A stretch of 64,000 nucleotides of DNA from contig CBDCUO010000005.1 in assembly GCA_965222705.1 (NCBI GenBank), positions 124,001-188,000 of the forward strand. Reading direction: 5' to 3'. The notes beneath the pieces were generated by a model. That model saw only the letters and a list, made by a program, of their open reading frames with translations. It was not told the origin of the DNA and did not search any database. Below, in pieces: positions 44,728 to 54,416 of the stretch (position 1 is its first letter; the number at the start of each line of letters is the position of its first letter). Source of the stretch: JAFMDF01 sp965222705. GTDB lineage: Bacteria > Bacteroidota > Bacteroidia > Chitinophagales > Saprospiraceae. A program made the translations under genes and the position numbers.

Positions 44728-46404
44728 CTACTCTTTCCAGCCTGGACCTCTGACCACCCTGCCACCGAACTTTCCGGTAGCTTCTCCGTCTTTTAGCACT
44801 TGCACTCCATTGACAAAAACATGCGCTACCCCTGTTGCGTACTGGTGCGGATTTTCAAAGGTAGCATGGTCCTGGATAGTTTCTGGGTCAAAAATGACGA
44901 CATCTGCAAAATAGCTAGGCTTTAGCAAACCCCGATTTTTTATTTTCAAATGACTGGCAGGCAAAGCGGTCAGTTTATGAATAGCCTCTTCCAAAGAAAT
45001 GACCTGCTCATCTCGGACATATTTGCCCAACAAACGGGCAAAGTTTTCATAGGCGCGAGGATGAGTATTAGATTTTAGAAAAACGCCTTCAGTGGCAGGG
45101 GCTCCTGCATCTGATCCAAAGCTCATATAGGGTAGTTTCAATTGTTTTTTGACATTTTCTTCAGACATTAGAAAGTAAACAGTACCGACCCTACTGCCGT
45201 CCTGAATGACCAAATCTATAGCTGTTTCTTCCGGATCGGTTCCTCTGATAGTTGCTACTTCTGCTAGTGTTTTCCCAGTAAATTTCTTTAAACTATCATT
45301 TTTAAAGCCAACCAATAATAATTTTTCTGCCGAGCCAGCAGCAGCGTACAAATTTTCCCAATCTTGCGCATCTTCCTTCATTTCTACTTTGACTTTTGCT
45401 CTTATGCTGGGGTCTTTTAATCGCGCTGCCCAAGCATCGTACCCACCTTCTTGTACCCAAGGGGGCATGGAAGCATCCAGTCCAGTTGCACCGGCTACAT
45501 AATTGTACATATCGGTCGTGATGTCCATGCCATCGGCTCTAGCGGCATTGATCTTTTCAATGACCTGATCCATTTTTGACCAATTGTTTTTTCCACCTGC
45601 TTTTAGATGGTAAATTTCCGCGGCAATGTTGGCTTCTTTGGCAATTTTGAGGACTTCATCTACTGCCTCTAGGAGCTTATTTCCTTCGCTCCTCATATGG
45701 GTAATGTATCGTCCCCCATACTCCGAAGCCACCTTGCAAAGTGCGATCAGTTCTTCTGTTTTTGCATAAAAAGCAGGAGCATAAATAAGCGAAGAACCAA
45801 TGCCCATTGCTCCTTCTTCCATTGCCTGTCGCACTAGCTCCTGCATCCTTTTAAGCTCTTCCTCCGTTGGCGGTCGGTCCTCATAGCCAATTTCGTGGAT
45901 GCGAGCGGTCGTTGCCCCCATAAAGGAAGCAACATTGGGGGCAACGCCCTTTTTTTCCAAAAATTCAAGGTATTCTCCAAGTGTAGTCCATTCAATATCA
46001 AATTTTATATCGCCCTGGCTTTTTTTTGATTCCTCTTTCATTTTGTCATTCCAGGGCCCCATGGACCAACCTTCACCCATGACCTCTAGGGTAACGCCTT
46101 GTTTGATATCGCTCATTCCTCGACCGTCTTCTATCAGGCTAACGGTTGCCCAACTTAGCATGTTGATAAATCCCGGGCTAACGGCCATTCCATTTGCGTC
46201 AATTTCTTCTTTGCCTTTGACATTTTCCAGTGGGCCGATGTCCGCAATTTGATCGCCATCAATGGCCACGGATCCCATTATTGGTTTTGAGCCGGAGCCG
46301 TCATAAATCTTAGCATTTTTTATTAGCAGGTCATATTCCGTTGGTGATTGAGAGCAGGCGGCGATAAGTAAAAATAATATTATACTCCAAACGGAATGCC
46401 GCAA
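44728..46404 (-). CDS. Amidohydrolase lipoprotein (N-acyl-D-amino-acid deacylase/D-aminoacylase family)
   Basis: I favour a TTG start at 46404 giving RHSVWSIILFLLIAACSQ, a lipoprotein signal, and 558 residues; an ATG at 46590 would add 62 residues that pass through an inserted repeat. The body fits the D-aminoacylase branch: DLLIKNAKIYDGSGSKP, PGFINMLSWATVSLIED, ITHMRSEGNKLLEAV, the IYHLKAGGKNNW stretch and SFGSDAGAPAT near the end. The usual PGF-x-D-x-HxH metal motif is replaced by PGFINMLSWAT, a variant I recall in a subfamily. It probably removes acyl groups from D-amino acids or peptides outside the cell. Substrate uncertain. Confidence 0.75.
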   Translation of the reverse strand: MRHSVWSIILFLLIAACSQSPTEYDLLIKNAKIYDGSGSKPIMGSVAIDGDQIADIGPLENVKGKEEIDANGMAVSPGFINMLSWATVSLIEDGRGMSDIKQGVTLEVMGEGWSMGPWNDKMKEESKKSQGDIKFDIEWTTLGEYLEFLEKKGVAPNVASFMGATTARIHEIGYEDRPPTEEELKRMQELVRQAMEEGAMGIGSSLIYAPAFYAKTEELIALCKVASEYGGRYITHMRSEGNKLLEAVDEVLKIAKEANIAAEIYHLKAGGKNNWSKMDQVIEKINAARADGMDITTDMYNYVAGATGLDASMPPWVQEGGYDAWAARLKDPSIRAKVKVEMKEDAQDWENLYAAAGSAEKLLLVGFKNDSLKKFTGKTLAEVATIRGTDPEETAIDLVIQDGSRVGTVYFLMSEENVKKQLKLPYMSFGSDAGAPATEGVFLKSNTHPRAYENFARLLGKYVRDEQVISLEEAIHKLTALPASHLKIKNRGLLKPSYFADVVIFDPETIQDHATFENPHQYATGVAHVFVNGVQVLKDGEATGKFGGRVVRGPGWKE

Positions 46405-46424
46405 AACGAGCAAACAGAAGCAAT

Positions 46425-46555
46425 CCCGATATATCGGGGCTCGGAGAAATAAATGCTTGATGCAAGGCTTACACCCACCCCCACTTTTTCTCCGAGCCGC
46501 CTGTCTGAACTTTGATAATAACTTGCTGCTCTTTGCTAAAATCACTTTTTTATAC
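46425..46555. repeat. Inserted palindrome-rich repeat at the 5' end of the amidohydrolase gene
   Basis: The perfect palindrome CCCGATATATCGGG (46425-46438) is followed by a 12-bp inverted repeat GGCTCGGAGAAA (46438-46449) and TTTCTCCGAGCC (46487-46498). The 18-base sequence AAAATCACTTTTTTATAC (46538-46555) is the reverse complement of 23154-23171 at the boundary of the IS110 remnant. The encoded extension is unlike a signal peptide, so the region looks like an insertion upstream of the signal sequence. Confidence 0.65.
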
Positions 46556-46771
46556 AGAGTAAAGTATAAAAGAGACAATTGGTTTTTCATAATTGATAAA
46601 AGATTTGTCAAAGAAGGTTGTAAATTTGAATAATAAGGGATGAGGTATAAACAAAACCCCCAAGGGCAGCTTTATTTACCCCTCGTTACTTGGTTAGGTG
46701 AAAATACATAAATCTATTTCTTTAATGGGAAAGAATGATTCTTTTTTAAAAAAAAGTAGAAAAATCAAGGC

Positions 46772-47825
46772 TTGTTTTATTTTGGAAAGGCTTGGTTTTC
46801 TTGGGCGGTTTATTTATTACTTTTTGTACTTGCTTGTAGGGAAAGTGGGAGGGAGGTTCGGCCTGCCTTTTACCATTGGCGAACTGCCTTGGACCTTTCC
46901 TCGATAGAAAAAGATTATCTCCAGAAATTATCCGTTCAGCAGCTCTATATAAAATTTTTTGATGTAGATTGGGATTTTAACCAAAAGGAACCGGTCGCTT
47001 TAGCCAGTCTCGAACCCAAGACTACCTTACCGGAAAACATTGCCATCGTTCCCACTATTTTTATAGCGAATCGAACCCTAGACCATTTGCCAGAAGCGGA
47101 TTTACCTAGTTTGGCCCATAAAATCATCCAAAAGCTCTTTCGGCAAAAAAAGGCTTTTCCAAAAGCAAAAAATCCAGGAGTTTCAATTTGACTGCGATTG
47201 GACACAAAGTACCCAAAGCAAGTATTTTGATTTATTAAAAATTATTCAAAAGGAAGTGCGAAAAGAGGGGATTGTCCTTTCTGCCACCATTCGTTTGCAT
47301 CAAATTAAGTATTTCCAAAAAACGGGCGTACCACCCGTACAACGAGGAATGTTGATGTATTATAATATGGGTGAAGTCCAGAATGTAAACGCCATAAACT
47401 CTATTTTGGATAATCAAGTCGGGCGGCAGTATTTGGCAAATTTAAGAGATTATCCTCTGCCTTTAGATGTCGCTTTGCCCTTATTTCAGTGGGGAGTGCT
47501 ATTCAGAAACAATCGAATGATCAAATTGATCAATCAATTAGAAGTAGGTGATTTATCAGATATACAACGCTTTGCTAAAAAGGGGGAAAATACCTGGAAA
47601 GTAGTAAAAAGTACCTATCTTAATGGTTATTATTTGTACAAAAATGATTTAATTCGCCTAGAAAAAGTACAGTTGGAGCAATTGGCAGAAGCCGCCCTGT
47701 TATTGCAATCGAAATTAAGGAGAGCCGATAGAAATGTTGTTTTTTATCATTTGGATTCGAAGGTGATTTTGCATTTTTCTGTGGGCAATTTGGAGCGGGT
47801 TATTGATGTTTTTAAGTTTGAGTAA
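46772..47825 (+). pseudogene. Lipoprotein of unknown family, single-base frameshift
   Basis: About 350 residues when restored. The signal LFYFGKAWFSWAVYLLLFVLAC ends in a lipobox (VLAC), followed by RESGREVRPAFYHWRT. The start at 46772 is a TTG and uncertain; the N-terminus may itself be damaged. The first frame ends at 47191. The second starts before 47256 and reads KIQEFQFDCDWTQSTQSKYF. Removing one A from the A7 run 47145-47151 joins them as FRQKRLFQKQKIQEF. Conserved blocks are YIKFFDVDWDFN, NIAIVPTIFIANR and RGMLMYYNMGEVQ. I know this lipoprotein family from Bacteroidota but not its role. It sits 80 bases before the first RND gene. Confidence 0.55.
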
Positions 47826-47905
47826 TGGATAGATTTAAAAAGACTTGAATCATATATTCGCCAATTTTGAATTTCCCCATTTTTCAAAACCACTCGATTT
47901 GATTA

Positions 47906-50901
47906 ATGCTTCGCTTCCTTATATACCGCCCTATTGCCGTTTTGATGTCTTGCCTTGGTTTGCTAATATTAGGCGGAATTGCTACCCAGTTATTACCTAT
48001 TTCTATCTTACCTGAAATACCTATCCCACAAATTACAATACAAATTAGTTCTCCTAATGTATCTGCAAGAGAATTGGAAAATACGGTTACAAGACCTTTG
48101 CGTAATCAATTGTTGCAGGTGAGTAATTTAAAAGATATTTCGAGTCAAACTAGAAATAATACGGCTACAATCCTATTGGAATTTGACTTTGGCACTAATA
48201 CTAATCTCGCTTTTATAGAAGTCAATGAAAAAGTGGACCACGCTATGGACAATTTACCTAAAAGTTTAGAGCGACCTCGTATATTGAAGGCAAACATTGC
48301 AGATATTCCCGTTTTCCACTTAAGTATCTTCTCTAAAGATACTAAGTGGCAAAATCCTCTAGAACTTAGTGAATTTGCCCGTTCTATTCTCAAACGCCGT
48401 ATAGAACAGTTATCACAAGTTGCCTTTGTCGATATAAGTGGCTTTGCTGAACCTGCTATTCAGTTAATACCTAATCGTTCTTTATTACAAAGTTTAAAAC
48501 TAGAAGAAGCCGATTTTACCAGGATTTTAAACGATAACAATTTGGAGTTGGGAACCATTCTCCTTAAAGATGGACAATACCAGTACAACATTCGATTTTT
48601 ATCCACTTTAAAAACTGTTTCTGATATTGAAAATATTTATTTCAAACATCAGGGACGAGTCTTACAACTTAAGGAGATAGTAAAAGTACAATTACAAGCC
48701 CAACAGCCTCGTGGAAAATACTTTTACAATGGGCAAGAAGCGATTATATTGACTATAAGAAAACAGGCCGATGCCCAATTATTTGCATTAAAAAAAGAGT
48801 TTCAGAAATTATTGAAATCTTTTCACAAAGACTATCCGACTATTGGATTTGCTCTTTCTAACGACCAATCCGAATTATTAGAAATATCTATAAATAACTT
48901 ACAGTCGGGATTGTTTTATGGAGCAGGCTTCGCTTTTTTGATTTTATTTATTTTTTTTAGAGAATGGAAACTACCTGTTTTGATTGGTTTATCTATCCCA
49001 ACAGCTTTGACCATTTCTATTTTAGGTTTCTATCTGGTAGGCATTTCCATTAATATTATATCCCTATCTGGCTTAATCTTAGGGGTAGGGCTAATGATAG
49101 ATAATGCTATTATCATTTTGGATAATATTCGACAATATCAGCATAAAGGAGTATCTATTTCAATGGCTTGTATCAAGGGAGCTAATGAGGTGATTCGCCC
49201 TTTATTAAGCTCAACTTTAACTACTTGTTCTGTGTTCCTACCTTTGATCTTTTTGAGCGGTATTGCTGGTGCTTTATTTTACGACCAGGCTATTGCTATT
49301 AGTATTGCCTTATCTGCTTCCTTATTGGTTGCTTACTTTTTACTACCTGTTTTAGTGAGGCTCGTTGTTTCAACAAAAGAGATAGAAGGTAAAGCTTTCC
49401 GAAAAATAAATTTTTATACACATTCTGTAGATTTTGTTTTGAATCATAAAGTTTTGTTTTTATTGTTCTTTATCATTTTTATAATGGTTGGATTTTGGGA
49501 ATTTTCCAAATTAAGAAAAGAAATTTTTCCTCAGCTTACCAGAACAGCATTTGCGTTATCCATAGACTGGAATGAATCTATCAGCATAGAAGAAAATTAT
49601 CGCCGCAATCAACATTTATTAGGTTTTCTGACAAAACAAGATTCTTTAAGCAGTCAAACATTTGTAGGAGAAGAACAATTCTCATTGCAGCCTACTACCC
49701 AAAGCATTAATGAAAGTAAACTCTTCTTGTATAAAAAGCGTCCAATTGAAAGGGAGAAAAGAGATGTTGCTGAGTTTTTTCGACAATATTATCCAAATGT
49801 GAGTTCTATACAATCCGACCATTAAAAAACATATTTGATGAAGTATTTGGAGGGGACAAAGCTCCTATTATTATGCATATTCAATCTGTCCACAACAATA
49901 GAACTCCTCAATTTTCTGACTTACAGTTTTTTTATGCCCATTTGGATTCTTTAAATTTAGAAACAACTCCTCCACCAATGGAAGAACAATTTGTTATCCG
50001 CATTTTGAAACAAAAAGCTTTACACTATGATGTGCCTTATGAGCGAATTTATGAGCGATTAAAGTCGGTTTTTAATCAAAATCAGCTAAATACATTGAGA
50101 ACAAATCAAGAATTTATTCCCATATATTTTGGAAACCAAATAGGTAGCCTACAAACAATTTTGCAGAATGCAACTATTTTTAATACCCAAGATCAAACAA
50201 TTCCTTTAAAAGAGTTTATTGAAGTTAAAAAGAAATCTAATTATAAACTACTGACTGCTGGAAAAGCAGGAGAAGCATTGAATATTCCATTAGAAAATGC
50301 GAAACAAGACATTCTTCCAAAGATAAAACAACGCCTACAACAAAGGAAAGGGTTTGTTAGCTATTTTACGGGGGCATTTTTTGATAATCAGTTGATTTTA
50401 AAGGAGTTGAATCTAGTTTTGGCAGTAGTGTTATGCTTGCTGTATTTGATTTTAGCAGCACAATTTGAATCATTAATGCTTCCTTTTATTGTTCTGGCTA
50501 CAGTTCCAGTAGGAATAGCAGGAGCTCTATTCGTGTTATATTGGATGGGGCAAAGTTTTAATTTAGTTTCTATAATTGGTATCATCGTAATGAGCGGTAT
50601 TGTAGTAAATGATGCAATTTTAAAAGTAGATATGATGCAGCAAGCTCGCCCAATGCATAACCTGAAAGAAGTTATTCACATAGCTGGTCAGCGTCGCCTC
50701 CGACCTATAATAATGACTTCTCTAACTACTCTGCTTGCACTGTCACCTATTACCTTTTCTAGTGGGCTAGGTGCTGAATTACAACGCCCCCTTGCTTATG
50801 CTATCATTGGCGGACTCATAGCGGGCACCATAGCAAGTCTTTATTTTATTCCAATTATATATTATCTATTTTCATCAATAAATATTAAAACATTTAGTTA
50901 A
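47906..50901 (+). pseudogene. RND-family efflux permease 1, one indel
   Basis: About 998 residues after repair. The start MLRFLIYRPIAVLMSCLGLLILGG and ISPNVSARELENTVTRPL-like porter region (SSPNVSARELENTVTRPL) mark an RND permease of the efflux pump class. GLILGVGLMIDNAIIILDNI is the proton-relay helix with Asp at IDN. The first frame stops near 49825; the second resumes as EFYTIRPLKNIFDEVFGGDK. One base appears to be missing near 49800. The second half carries the YLILAAQFESLMLPF and SGIVVNDAILKVD segments. Such permeases work with an adaptor, which is present at 50978-52054 on the other strand, and an outer-membrane channel that is not here. Confidence 0.78.
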
Positions 50902-50977
50902 ATTACGGTGTATCACAATTTGTTTTCATTTAAAAAGTAATTCCTTTTTTACTTAAAATGATGTAAATATCGCAGTA

Positions 50978-52054
50978 TTAGTTCTCTTTTATTACTACTT
51001 TCGAATCGTGATTTAAGTTCAGGTGTCCCTCATAGATAACTAGGTCTCCCTCTTTTAAACCTTCTGTAATTGTCAATAACTTATCATTTTCCTGCCCTGC
51101 AACTACATAGTTCCACTTTGCTAAATGCTCTTTTGCATCATAAGTAAATACCACTGAACGACCCGAACGCAAGACTAGAGCTTCTTTGGGGATCACTAAT
51201 TGATTATGAAGCTGATATTCTAATCGAATACGGACATTCATGCCCTTAAATAGTCGTTGTCTATAGGTGTTTTGTAAGCGAGCTCTTAATGTCACTAACC
51301 CTTGTTTGCTTACAACTGGATTAATCACATTAATTTGAGCAGAATAAGATTGTTCAGGTATCGCCTGAGGAATGACTTGTAGGTTTTGCCCTTTTTTGAT
51401 ACGTAATGCTTCTGCTTCGGTAAGTTGAAACTCTACTTCAAAAGTATTAGGATTGAAAAAATGGCAAATTTCTTGCCCGATAGTGCCTTGTTGATATTGT
51501 TTTAGCTTAAGATTAGCCACTACACCCTCGAAAGGCGCAACTACTCTTGTTAGGCTGATTTGATGTTCTATTTCTCTAATTGTTTGTTTAGCCAAATGCA
51601 CTCCACTTTGGATCAAAATGACATTCAATTTTTCTGGAGAAACGGAGCTGTCTATTTCTGCCTTTCCTCCATGTAGGACGAGTAAATCCTTTTTTTTGAA
51701 AAGGGCTTCCTTGAGTTCTATCTGGTGGCGTTGACGTTGAAGTTCTAATCCTTGAATATTGGTTTGTGCTATCAAAGCCCCTTGTTGCAATAACTGCCCT
51801 TCCTTAATTGGTAATTCTTCTACTATTCCATTTGACTTTAAGTGAAGTCTTGTAAACTGAGAGGGTCTTAAAATCCCTGTGGTATAGAGGGGAATAATAA
51901 AAGTTTTTTGCTTAATAGATTGATATTTTATGGGTGCTGCTATTTCTGTGCTTTGAGAGACAGTAGCAATTGTTTGTTCTTCGTTTTTAGGTGCAGTTTG
52001 ACAGGTAAAAAATAAAAAAGTAGTTAGGCTAAATAATAGGTTATTGAAAGTCAA
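50978..52054 (-). CDS. RND/HlyD-type membrane fusion (adaptor) lipoprotein
   Basis: 358 residues. MTFNNLLFSLTTFLFFTCQTAPK is a lipoprotein signal. The order of parts suits an RND adaptor: barrel-sandwich half at SNGIVEELPIKEGQLLQQGALIA, a shortened hairpin from residue about 105, the returning half at VVAPFEGVVANLKLKQYQQG, beta-barrel from FEVEFQLTEAEALRIKKGQ, and a C-terminal membrane-proximal domain ending in LKEGDLVIYEGHLNL. It links an RND pump to an outer-membrane exit duct. It is convergent with RND permease 1 and codirectional with the peptide gene 162 bases upstream, so it may be regulated with the peptide group. Confidence 0.85.
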   Translation of the reverse strand: MTFNNLLFSLTTFLFFTCQTAPKNEEQTIATVSQSTEIAAPIKYQSIKQKTFIIPLYTTGILRPSQFTRLHLKSNGIVEELPIKEGQLLQQGALIAQTNIQGLELQRQRHQIELKEALFKKKDLLVLHGGKAEIDSSVSPEKLNVILIQSGVHLAKQTIREIEHQISLTRVVAPFEGVVANLKLKQYQQGTIGQEICHFFNPNTFEVEFQLTEAEALRIKKGQNLQVIPQAIPEQSYSAQINVINPVVSKQGLVTLRARLQNTYRQRLFKGMNVRIRLEYQLHNQLVIPKEALVLRSGRSVVFTYDAKEHLAKWNYVVAGQENDKLLTITEGLKEGDLVIYEGHLNLNHDSKVVIKEN

Positions 52055-52216
52055 AGGGGGAAAACTTTACCATAAGAACAGTGTGTTTATTTACATTCTT
52101 GCGCTCTAAGCAAAACTTGACATTAGTTGAACCTTGCATTATTTTTTAAATTTTTATTCAACTAGTTATGCAAAGAATTATAGTTAGTTAAATCCTCCCC
52201 TTTGACTTGATATAAC

Positions 52217-52378
52217 CTATGCTATAATAACAGCACAAGCCTCATGAAAAAACCATGTTTCACAATTCCACCAATCCCAATCAAAACAGTATGCTGTACC
52301 ACAGGCTAAAGCTAAACCAACTCCGCCTAGCACAAATAATAGAATAAAAAAAACCTTTAATTTTGCAGTGTACTTCAT
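52217..52378 (-). CDS. Small secreted Cys/Trp-rich peptide precursor (NVEALA-like, tentative)
   Basis: 53 residues from the ATG at 52378. MKYTAKLKVFFILLFVLGG then VGLALA is a signal or leader with a GG pair before the ALA cleavage-like site. The predicted mature part of about 28 residues has four Cys (26, 31, 39, 48) and six aromatic residues in DWDWW and TWFF. The VGLALA/CGTAYC junction recalls the NVEALA motif of small secreted Bacteroidota peptides but does not match it exactly. Neighbours are a Cys-containing lipoprotein and a DUF4221-like propeller, the sort of company known for NVEALA peptides. It could be a signalling, antimicrobial or structural peptide. Confidence 0.6.
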   Translation of the reverse strand: MKYTAKLKVFFILLFVLGGVGLALACGTAYCFDWDWWNCETWFFHEACAVIIA

Positions 52379-52467
52379 TTTTAGAGTTTTTAAGTTATAA
52401 AAAATTAGTTTAACCAAAATCATTCTTTGATAGATTTTGTGACTAGCAAATTAATTTCAGATGTTGC

Positions 52468-53013
52468 TTAGTTTACTTTAACAAAACGAATAAAAAAAAT
52501 TTCCTCTAGATATTTAAACCATCGAGGCTTAGAGCCATACCAAACATTAATAATTTTGCCATTTTCAAGCTGGAAACTAACTGGAGCAAACTGAATCAAA
52601 CCTTTATAAAAAGCGCCGGAATTGGTATGAGCCTTCATACATACAGGTAAGGATTCTTTATCTAATCCTATTTTCTGAATTAGTTGGTTTGGGTAATCCG
52701 CATCAAAAACAATCAATGAGGACTCAAGCTTGTCACAAGGATAATTAGAATTTAATACAGAAAGTAAAACATCAATATTGTTTCCACATCCATACAGTGG
52801 AATAATAAATATATGATTATTATCTAATGTGGATATGTTTAATTCATTGCAATATTCATTTAGTTGTTTTTGAAGAACATCCATTTGAGAATCACTCAAA
52901 TCTAAACGGGTGTTATTATCATTTTTGCAGTAGAAAAAAAGACATATTGCCAACACGGAGCCTAATAATGTTATTTTAGAGCTCAATTTTTTCAAATTGT
53001 AGATAGTTTTCAT
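52468..53013 (-). CDS. Lipoprotein of unknown family beside the peptide gene
   Basis: About 181 residues from the ATG at 53013 (MKTIYNLKKLSSKITLLGSVLAICLFFYCKND), a lipoprotein-type signal with the Cys in FYCKN. The body has the pattern IIPLYGCGNNIDVLLSVLN, LIVFDADYPNQLIQKIGL and INVWYGSKPRWF, compatible with a thioredoxin-like or flavodoxin-like alpha/beta fold, but no CxxC motif is visible (single Cys in YGCG, and in YPCD and PVC). It overlaps the end of the propeller gene by 38 bases, so translation is probably coupled. A periplasmic helper for the secreted peptide (for example disulfide handling) is only a suggestion. Confidence 0.55.
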   Translation of the reverse strand: MKTIYNLKKLSSKITLLGSVLAICLFFYCKNDNNTRLDLSDSQMDVLQKQLNEYCNELNISTLDNNHIFIIPLYGCGNNIDVLLSVLNSNYPCDKLESSLIVFDADYPNQLIQKIGLDKESLPVCMKAHTNSGAFYKGLIQFAPVSFQLENGKIINVWYGSKPRWFKYLEEIFFIRFVKVN

Positions 53014-54088
53014 CAAAATGGGGGTTTAATGGATTAGCAAGGGATAAATAAAATCCTTTACTGCAAATAAAGAATTGATTAAAATGGTATTTAGTGCCTG
53101 AAAACTTAACTTCTCTTTTAAAGTTTAACGCTTCGTCAAAGACGAATATGGAAAATTTATTAGGATATCTGGCTAGATGTTCTGCTGGTAACCCTTCTCT
53201 TCCGTCCCCCTCAACTCCATATCTCACCATTCGGTAGAATTGTTTTCTATATGGATCATGTAGAAAACTTTTATAATCATCTAGTCTCATTCTTCTTTCA
53301 AAAGGATTTAATCCTTCCTGGTTAAAATTTAATTTTGGAGGTTTTTTATTAATATCTACTTCTTTTTTGTTGACATTTTCGAGGTCATTACTATAATAAA
53401 TGCTCATATCATTATTAAACGCCCACATTAATCGTCCATTCAGATTCAAAGAACTAAAAGATGTGATGTTATTATTGCTAAAAGGCTTACCATCAAAAAA
53501 ATTATTAGGTATAGTAATATTCAGGAATTCAGGCTTAGTACCATCTTCTTTAATTTTTATAAATAATTTAATTTGAGATTTTTGGTTTTGGCCGAGTTTT
53601 TCCTTTTTGCTATTTATAAATGTTGGTTGTTGGGGAATAATAAAATAGCCATCCATTTTATAAACATCGTTACTTAAAACACTTATTGTTTTTGCCCAAT
53701 GGGCATAATTAATTTGCCCGTCGTCAAGTGTATAATCAATCTTTTTTACAATTTTGCCTAATAGATTTACCAGATATAGTTTTGGTGGCCCATCTGCAAT
53801 CAAAATTTCATTTTCAGAAAGAATAGTAAACCCTCCTAAAAATGGTATGGCGTTTGGTCCTTCTTTTTTAAATTTGATTCGGTTTTTTACTGATTTTGAA
53901 TTAATATCAAATACTATAATTTCATGGTTGAATTCATTTAAATAATACAAGAGATCTCCCTCACCGAAATTTGCACTTTTGATAACTACAGTTCTAGGAG
54001 AAATTGTAGCATCAATTGGAATGTTTAGGACTTCTCCTTTAATAACTGTCTTCGTTTCATCACTAGATGCACATGAGAAAATAATCAA
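52976..54088 (-). CDS. DUF4221-like 6-bladed-propeller protein, signal region possibly damaged
   Basis: About 370 residues. The only start in frame is a TTG at 54088 giving LIIFSCASSDETKTVIKGEV; the ...FSCASS stretch resembles a lipobox with too little sequence before it. The frame stays open upstream without an ATG until a stop, so the true N-terminus may have been lost. The mature part looks like a six-bladed beta-propeller: KSANFGEGDLLYYLNEFNHE, LGGFTILSENEILIADGPPK, FDGKPFSNNNITSFS and FNQFFICSKGFYLSL. This fits the DUF4221/BF3164-type lipoproteins of Bacteroidota, often next to small NVEALA peptides and possibly binding them. First gene of the minus-strand group. Confidence 0.62.
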   Translation of the reverse strand: MIIFSCASSDETKTVIKGEVLNIPIDATISPRTVVIKSANFGEGDLLYYLNEFNHEIIVFDINSKSVKNRIKFKKEGPNAIPFLGGFTILSENEILIADGPPKLYLVNLLGKIVKKIDYTLDDGQINYAHWAKTISVLSNDVYKMDGYFIIPQQPTFINSKKEKLGQNQKSQIKLFIKIKEDGTKPEFLNITIPNNFFDGKPFSNNNITSFSSLNLNGRLMWAFNNDMSIYYSNDLENVNKKEVDINKKPPKLNFNQEGLNPFERRMRLDDYKSFLHDPYRKQFYRMVRYGVEGDGREGLPAEHLARYPNKFSIFVFDEALNFKREVKFSGTKYHFNQFFICSKGFYLSLANPLNPHFDENYLQFEKIEL

Positions 54089-54235
54089 TTCACATTTAGA
54101 GCTTGCTAGGTTGTTGTCGCTTGAGTTTGCAGACTATGCAGCAGTAGCCCTTTAGTATTTAATAAACTTCATGGGAAAACTATAAATTTAGATTGACATT
54201 ATCTCACTCGTCAGTGTCTATCTAATGATTAGCCC

Positions 54236-54289
54236 AAGGAAAAGGAAAAGGAAAAGGAAAAGGAAAAGGAAAAGGAAAAGGAAAAGGAA
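54236..54289. repeat. Nine-copy 6-bp microsatellite (AAGGAA)
   Basis: Nine uninterrupted copies of AAGGAA from 54236 to 54289, 97 bases before the RND permease 2 start and 148 bases before the propeller gene on the other side. A perfect array of this length is prone to slippage. Because it lies in the divergent promoter region, copy number could tune transcription of one or both sides. Confidence 0.95.
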
Positions 54290-54379
54290 AATTTTCTAGG
54301 GCGTTTTCATTTAATTATTTTACACAAAGCTAAAAAATAAAAATAAAATAACAAATTACTTAAGTATTTTTTTAATTAT

Positions 54380-54416
54380 CTACTTTTGAAAGAAAATTTC
54401 AAAATTTCAAAAGTAG
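54380..54416. promoter_or_regulatory. Perfect 12-bp inverted repeat across the RND permease 2 start
   Basis: CTACTTTTGAAA (54380-54391) and TTTCAAAAGTAG (54405-54416) with a 13-base loop. The TTG start at 54386 lies in the left arm. TACTTTTG (54381-54388) also matches the Bacteroidota -7 consensus. The hairpin could hide the start codon, bind a regulator, or be chance in AT-rich DNA. Confidence 0.5.

Noticed and set aside
46698..46907. Plus-strand frame before the frameshifted lipoprotein
   Set aside because: Its second half overlaps the lipoprotein signal in another frame, and it has no domain; at most it may be a damaged N-terminus of that gene.
50902..50977. Possible terminator between RND permease 1 and the adaptor
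   Set aside because: Only a weak 6-bp stem (AAGTAA/TTACTT) with a long loop; not convincing.
54236..54289. Possible coding frame through the AAGGAA array
   Set aside because: It would encode only alternating Lys/Glu- or Gly/Lys-type repeats with no start and no continuity with either neighbour; treated as noncoding.
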